DNA from: Stenotrophomonas hibiscicola ATCC 19867
GTDB taxonomy: Bacteria > Pseudomonadota > Gammaproteobacteria > Xanthomonadales > Xanthomonadaceae
Assembly (NCBI RefSeq): GCF_000382065.1
Contig: NZ_KB907498.1
Span: forward strand, 921,585-985,584
DNA: 64,000 nt
Direction of reading: 5' to 3'
Shown: positions 60,298 to 64,000 of the stretch, piece by piece
Position numbering within the stretch: the stretch's first letter is position 1
How the letters are laid out: the number at the start of each line of letters is the position of its first letter
The notes under the pieces: generated by a model
What the model saw: the letters and a program-made list of their open reading frames with translations, nothing else
Told to the model about the DNA's origin: nothing
Databases searched by the model: none
Position numbers and translations under genes: made by a program

Positions 60298-60567
60298 TTA
60301 CTTGCCCGACTTCTTGTCACCACCGTGACCCTTGAAGGTCCGGGTGATGGCAAATTCGCCGAGTTTGTGGCCGACCATGTTCTCGTTGACGAGAACCGGG
60401 ATGTGGTTCTTGCCGTTATGCACGGCAATGGTGATGCCTACCATGTCAGGCAGGATCATCGAACGGCGCGACCAGGTCTTGATCGGCTTCTTGCTGCCCG
60501 CAGCGGCCTCCACCTTCTTGACGAGGTGGTGATCGACGAACGGGCCCTTCTTGAGTGAACGTGCCAT
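60298..60567 (-). CDS. rpsS: 30S ribosomal protein S19
   Basis: An 89-residue small-subunit head protein: [20 protein letters not shown] and [17 protein letters not shown]. Confidence 0.98.
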   Translation of the reverse strand: MARSLKKGPFVDHHLVKKVEAAAGSKKPIKTWSRRSMILPDMVGITIAVHNGKNHIPVLVNENMVGHKLGEFAITRTFKGHGGDKKSGK

Positions 60568-60573
60568 GGTCGA

Positions 60574-61401
60574 TTAGCCCCTACGATCGCGGACGATGAA
60601 CTGCTGAGTGCGCTTGTTATGGCGCGTCTTGTAACCCTTGGTCGGGACACCCCACGGGGTGACCGGATGCGGGTTACCCTGGCCGGCCTTGGCCTCACCA
60701 CCACCGTGCGGGTGGTCAACCGGGTTCATGGCAGCACCACGAACGGTCGGGCGGACGCCGCGCCAACGCTTGGCACCGGCCTTGCCCAGCTTTTCCAGGC
60801 TGTGCTCGTCGTTGCCGACTTCGCCGATGGTGGCGCAGCACTCGACCGGCACCTTGCGCATTTCACCCGAGCGCAGGCGCAGGGTGGCGTAGATGCCTTC
60901 GCGGGCCACCAGCTGCACGGCCGCACCGGCGGCGCGGGCGATCTGAGCGCCCTTACCGGGCTTCAGTTCGATGCAGTGGATGGTGGTACCGACCGGGATG
61001 TTGCGCAGCGGCAGGGTGTTGCCAGCCTTGATCGGGGCATCCGAACCAGCGATCACCTGATCACCGGCCTTCAGGCCCTTCGGGGCGATGATGTAGCGGC
61101 GCTCACCGTCGACGTAGCACAGCAGGGCGATGTGGGCGGTGCGGTTCGGATCGTATTCGATGCGTTCCACGCGCGCCGGGATGCCCAGCTTGTTGCGCTT
61201 GAAGTCGATGATGCGGTAGTGCTGCTTGGCACCACCACCGACGTGACGCACGGTGATGCGGCCATGGTGGTTACGACCACCCGAGCGGCTCTGCGACTCG
61301 ACCAGGGCAGCGTGCGGAGCACCCTTGTGCAGGTCGGGAGTGACCACGCGCACGGCCGAACGGCGGCCGGGGGAAGTGGGCTTGAATTTCATCAATGGCA
61401 T
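60574..61401 (-). CDS. rplB: 50S ribosomal protein L2
   Basis: A 275-residue primary 23S rRNA-binding protein near the peptidyl-transferase centre. Conserved [20 protein letters not shown] and the C-terminal [16 protein letters not shown] with the functionally important histidine. Confidence 0.98.
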
Positions 61402-61411
61402 GGGATGTACC

Positions 61412-61711
61412 TCAGGCCTTGGCCGTTACATCGATCGACTGGCCATCGGCCAGGCGAACGTACGCCTTGCGCCAATCGCCGCGGCGGCCAGCACGGTTAC
61501 GGAAGGACTTGTTCTTGCCCTTGACGTTGACCACGTTGACAGCTTCGACCTTGACGTCGAACAGCTGCTCAACCGCGGCCTTTACATCGGCCTTGGTGGC
61601 TTCGTTCGAAACTTCGAAGACATACTGGTTGGAGAGTTCCTGCAGGCGCGCGGTCTTTTCGGAGACACGCGGGGCACGCAGCACGCTGAAGATTTTTTCG
61701 TTGCTGTTCAT
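61412..61711 (-). CDS. rplW: 50S ribosomal protein L23
   Basis: A 99-residue protein at the tunnel exit that docks trigger factor and [23 protein letters not shown] and [23 protein letters not shown] 61711 has GAGGAG 8 bases upstream; it overlaps the rplD stop by 4 bases. Confidence 0.97.
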
Positions 61712-62313
61712 GCCAGCCACTCCTCGACCTTCTTGACCGCGTCAGCGGTGATGACGACCGTGTCGGCACCCACCAGCGAGACCGGATCCAGGCCCTGGAC
61801 GTCACGCACCTGCACGTACGGCAGATTGCGGGCGGACAGGTACAGGTGCTCGGACGCTTCTTCGGTGACGATCAGCGGGCGCTTGCCCACTTCCAGGCCG
61901 GCCAGCTTGGCGACCAGACCCTTCGTGTTGGTCACTTCGACGTCGAAGGACTCCACGATGGTCAGACGGCCCTGACGGTTCAGCTCGGACAGGATCGCGC
62001 ACATGGCGGCACGGTACTGCTTACGATTGACCTTCTGCTCGAAGCTGCGCGGCTTGGCCGCGAAGGTGACACCGCCGCCGACGAAGATCGGAGCCGTCAG
62101 TGCGCCATGACGCGCGCCGCCGCCCTTCTGCTTCTTCGACTTCTTGGTGGTACCAGCCACTTCGGAGCGAGTCTTCTGTGCCTTGGTGCCGGCGCGACCG
62201 GCGTTGCGGTAAGCAACGACGACCTGGTGGACCAGATCTTCGCTGAAATCGCGACCGAACACGGCTTCGGAGACCGAGACCTTGTTGTTGCTACCCGTGA
62301 TAACGAGTTCCAT
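61708..62313 (-). CDS. rplD: 50S ribosomal protein L4
   Basis: A 201-residue exit-tunnel protein, in E. coli also the autogenous regulator of the S10 operon. Conserved [20 protein letters not shown] and [23 protein letters not shown] 62313 is chosen for its spacing to AAGGAG. Confidence 0.98.
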   Translation of the reverse strand: MELVITGSNNKVSVSEAVFGRDFSEDLVHQVVVAYRNAGRAGTKAQKTRSEVAGTTKKSKKQKGGGARHGALTAPIFVGGGVTFAAKPRSFEQKVNRKQYRAAMCAILSELNRQGRLTIVESFDVEVTNTKGLVAKLAGLEVGKRPLIVTEEASEHLYLSARNLPYVQVRDVQGLDPVSLVGADTVVITADAVKKVEEWLA

Positions 62314-62325
62314 CGTCATCTCTCC

Positions 62326-62976
62326 TTATGCCTTGCTCGCCGGACGGACGATCACATCGCCACCGGCCGCGCCCGGAACGGCGCCGCGAACGGCGATCAG
62401 ACCGCGCTCGACGTCGACCTTGACCACTTCCAGGTTCTGGGTGCTCTGCTGCACCGCGCCCATGTGGCCCGACATCTTCTTGCCCGGGAAAACGCGACCC
62501 GGGGTCTGGCGCTGACCCAGCGAACCCGGCGCGCGATGCGACAGCGAGTTACCGTGGGTTGCATCGCCCATACGGAAGTTGTGGCGCTTGATGGTGCCCT
62601 GGAAGCCCTTACCCTTGGTGACACCCTGGACGTCGACGATCTGGCCGACTTCGAAGATGTCCGCCTTGACTTCGCCGCCAACGGCGAAATCGCCGAGCTG
62701 CGCGTCTTCAACGCGGAATTCCCACAGGCCACGACCCGCCTCCACCTTCGCCTTGGCGAAGTGGCCGGCTTCCGGCTTGTTGACCAGGGCAGCGCGACGC
62801 GCGCCGACGGTCACCTGCACGGCGCTGTAGCCGTCGGTTTCGACGGTCTTGATCTGCGCGATGCGGTTCGGGGTTGCTTCGATCAGGGTCACCGGGATGG
62901 AGCGGCCATCTTCAGTGAACACGCGGCTCATGCCGGCCTTGCGGCCCACGAAGCCCAACGAATACTTCTTCGTCAT
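62326..62976 (-). CDS. rplC: 50S ribosomal protein L3
   Basis: A 216-residue protein needed for early 50S assembly: [20 protein letters not shown] and [20 protein letters not shown], including the Gln that PrmB methylates in relatives. Confidence 0.98.
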
Positions 62977-62987
62977 GGTCGTAGTCC

Positions 62988-63299
62988 TCAGGTCAGCTTG
63001 ATCTGAACGTCGACGCCGGCAGCCAGTTCGAGCTTCATCAGCGCGTCCACGGTCTTGTCATTCGGGTCAACGATATCGAGCACGCGCTTGTGCGTGCGGG
63101 TCTCGTACTGGTCACGCGCGTCCTTGTCGACGTGCGGGGAGACGAGAACGGTGTAGCGCTCGATCTTGGTCGGCAGCGGGATCGGGCCACGCACTTGCGC
63201 GCCGGTCCGCTTTGCCGTTTCAACGATCTCGCTGGCCGAACGGTCGATCAGACGATGATCGAACGCTTTCAGCCGGATCCGGATCTTTTGGTCCGCCAT
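62988..63299 (-). CDS. rpsJ: 30S ribosomal protein S10
   Basis: A 103-residue head protein that also serves antitermination as Nus[21 protein letters not shown] and [23 protein letters not shown] 63299 follows AAGGAA; first gene of the S10 operon. Confidence 0.98.
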
Positions 63300-63464
63300 G
63301 GCGGTAGGTTCCTTCGTTAAAAGAGCGACAGACAAAGCCTCTGGGTTGCTTTGCCCCATGAAATTCCTGAATACGGACGACCCACACTCCTGCAGGCCGA
63401 CAAGGTCACTCCATAGACCTCAAAAACGTAGGCAGACCAGTTTCCCGGCCTGCCCAGACGTGGA

Positions 63465-63493
63465 AGCATAATGGCACACAAGGCAGCTGTCAA
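63465..63493 (-). promoter_or_regulatory. Sigma70 promoter of the S10 operon
   Basis: On the minus strand TTGACA, 17-base spacer, TATGCT: consensus -35, optimal spacing and a good -10. A stem-loop-forming inverted repeat (GTCAACAG/CTGTTGAC, 63489-63508) overlaps the -35 box. Confidence 0.82.
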
Positions 63494-63550
63494 CAGTCGC
63501 CTGTTGACGCCGCCTGAATGGCATTGACCCTTCCTGGTCCGGGGAACACA

Positions 63551-63617
63551 AGGCACATCCTGTGCCTGCTTTCCCATTTGATACGCCCCGATGCCCTACC
63601 CAGGCAACATCGGGGCG
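63551..63617 (-). terminator. Two hairpins downstream of tuf
   Basis: CGCCCCGATG/CATCGGGGCG (63583-63617, 15-base loop) and AGGCACA-TCC-TGTGCCT (63551-63567), on the minus strand just after the tuf stop. Neither has a strong T-run, so termination may be partial. Confidence 0.6.
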
Positions 63618-63631
63618 CAGATACTACCAGA

Positions 63632-64000
63632 TTACTCGATGATCTTCGAGACCACGCCGGCGCCGACGGTGCGGCCGCCTTCGCGGATGGCGAAGCGCAG
63701 GCCTTCATCCATCGCCACCGGGTTGATCAGGGTGACGACCATCTTGACGTTGTCACCCGGCATCACCATTTCGACGCCTTCCGGCAGTGCAGCTGCGCCG
63801 GTGATGTCGGTGGTACGGAAGTAGAACTGCGGACGGTAGCCGTTGAAGAACGGGGTGTGACGGCCGCCTTCGTCCTTCGACAGGACGTAGACTTCACCCT
63901 CGAACTTGGTGTGCGGCTTGATCGTGCCCGGCTTGGCCAGCACCTGGCCACGCTCGACGTCGTCACGCTTGGTGCCGCGCAGCAGCAGGCCAGCGTTGTC
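63632..64000 (-). CDS. tuf: Elongation factor Tu, C-terminal part (5' end outside window)
   Basis: The last 122 residues of EF-Tu, the GTPase that brings aminoacyl-tRNA to the ribosome. Barrel domain 3 is recognised from [40 protein letters not shown] and the ending [11 protein letters not shown]. The G domain lies beyond the window edge. It precedes the S10 operon as in other proteobacteria. Confidence 0.98.
   Translation of the reverse strand, partial: DNAGLLLRGTKRDDVERGQVLAKPGTIKPHTKFEGEVYVLSKDEGGRHTPFFNGYRPQFYFRTTDITGAAALPEGVEMVMPGDNVKMVVTLINPVAMDEGLRFAIREGGRTVGAGVVSKIIE

Larger units (their letters stand above)
63300..63631. other. tuf-rpsJ intergenic region
   Basis: 332 bases without a gene. 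It holds the S10 promoter (63465-63493), a leader of about 160 nucleotides and two hairpins near the end of tuf (63551-63567 and 63583-63617). Confidence 0.75.

Overview
The window is a high-GC gammaproteobacterial chromosome segment, almost certainly Stenotrophomonas (S. maltophilia complex, Xanthomonadaceae). Three things point there. Many intergenic gaps carry GTAG-headed palindromes of the SMAG type. The peptide amidase at 40887-42509 agrees in catalytic residue numbering (Lys123/Ser202/Ser226) with the enzyme known from S. maltophilia. Tdh, Kbl, TonB-dependent receptors, an S46 dipeptidyl-peptidase and an M72-type metalloprotease fit the family. No phage, insertion sequence, CRISPR array, rRNA or tRNA gene was seen.

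Layout. 1-4.4 kb: two tandem paralogous TonB-dependent receptors (the first cut by the window edge) ending in identical terminators. 4.4-7 kb: glycosyltransferase, PAP2 phosphatase and lpxH, an envelope-lipid group. 7-10 kb: secreted metalloprotease and an orphan DUF2235/Tle1-like lipase-fold protein. 10-16.3 kb (minus strand): histidine phosphatase, folC, SPOR protein, cvpA, purF, DUF455. 16.5-25.6 kb: S46 peptidase, tdh and kbl (threonine to glycine, separated by a reversed torF-like gene), two small paralogous exported proteins flanking a pseudouridine synthase, and an OmpA-family porin. 25.9-35.2 kb: oxidoreductase, YczE-like membrane protein, fadH, cell-wall hydrolase, glutathione transferase, SUFU-domain protein, propionyl-CoA synthetase. 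35.9-42.5 kb: rluA, mdh, ppi, typA, DUF2127, peptide amidase. 42.5-48.8 kb: MscS channel, class II DAHP synthase, a third TonB receptor, dsbB.

48.9-64 kb is the S10-spc-alpha ribosomal protein supercluster on the minus strand: tuf (partial), then rpsJ to rplQ including secY and rpoA. It lacks rpmJ. A well-formed sigma70 promoter lies before rpsJ, and there are several strong hairpins in unusually long internal gaps (rpsN/rpsH, rpsD/rpoA, rpoA/rplQ, and the leader of rpsM).

The least explained material is intergenic. Two ~630-640 bp composite elements (35269-35910 and 43814-44442) each have terminal inverted repeats, two diverged inverted arms of about 200 bp and a central cluster of SMAG palindromes. 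Each arm contains a nested hairpin module, and a related module sits alone at 18777-18958. Across modules the inner core is conserved, while outer stems differ in sequence yet stay self-complementary. This looks like a structured repeat family that I do not recognise.
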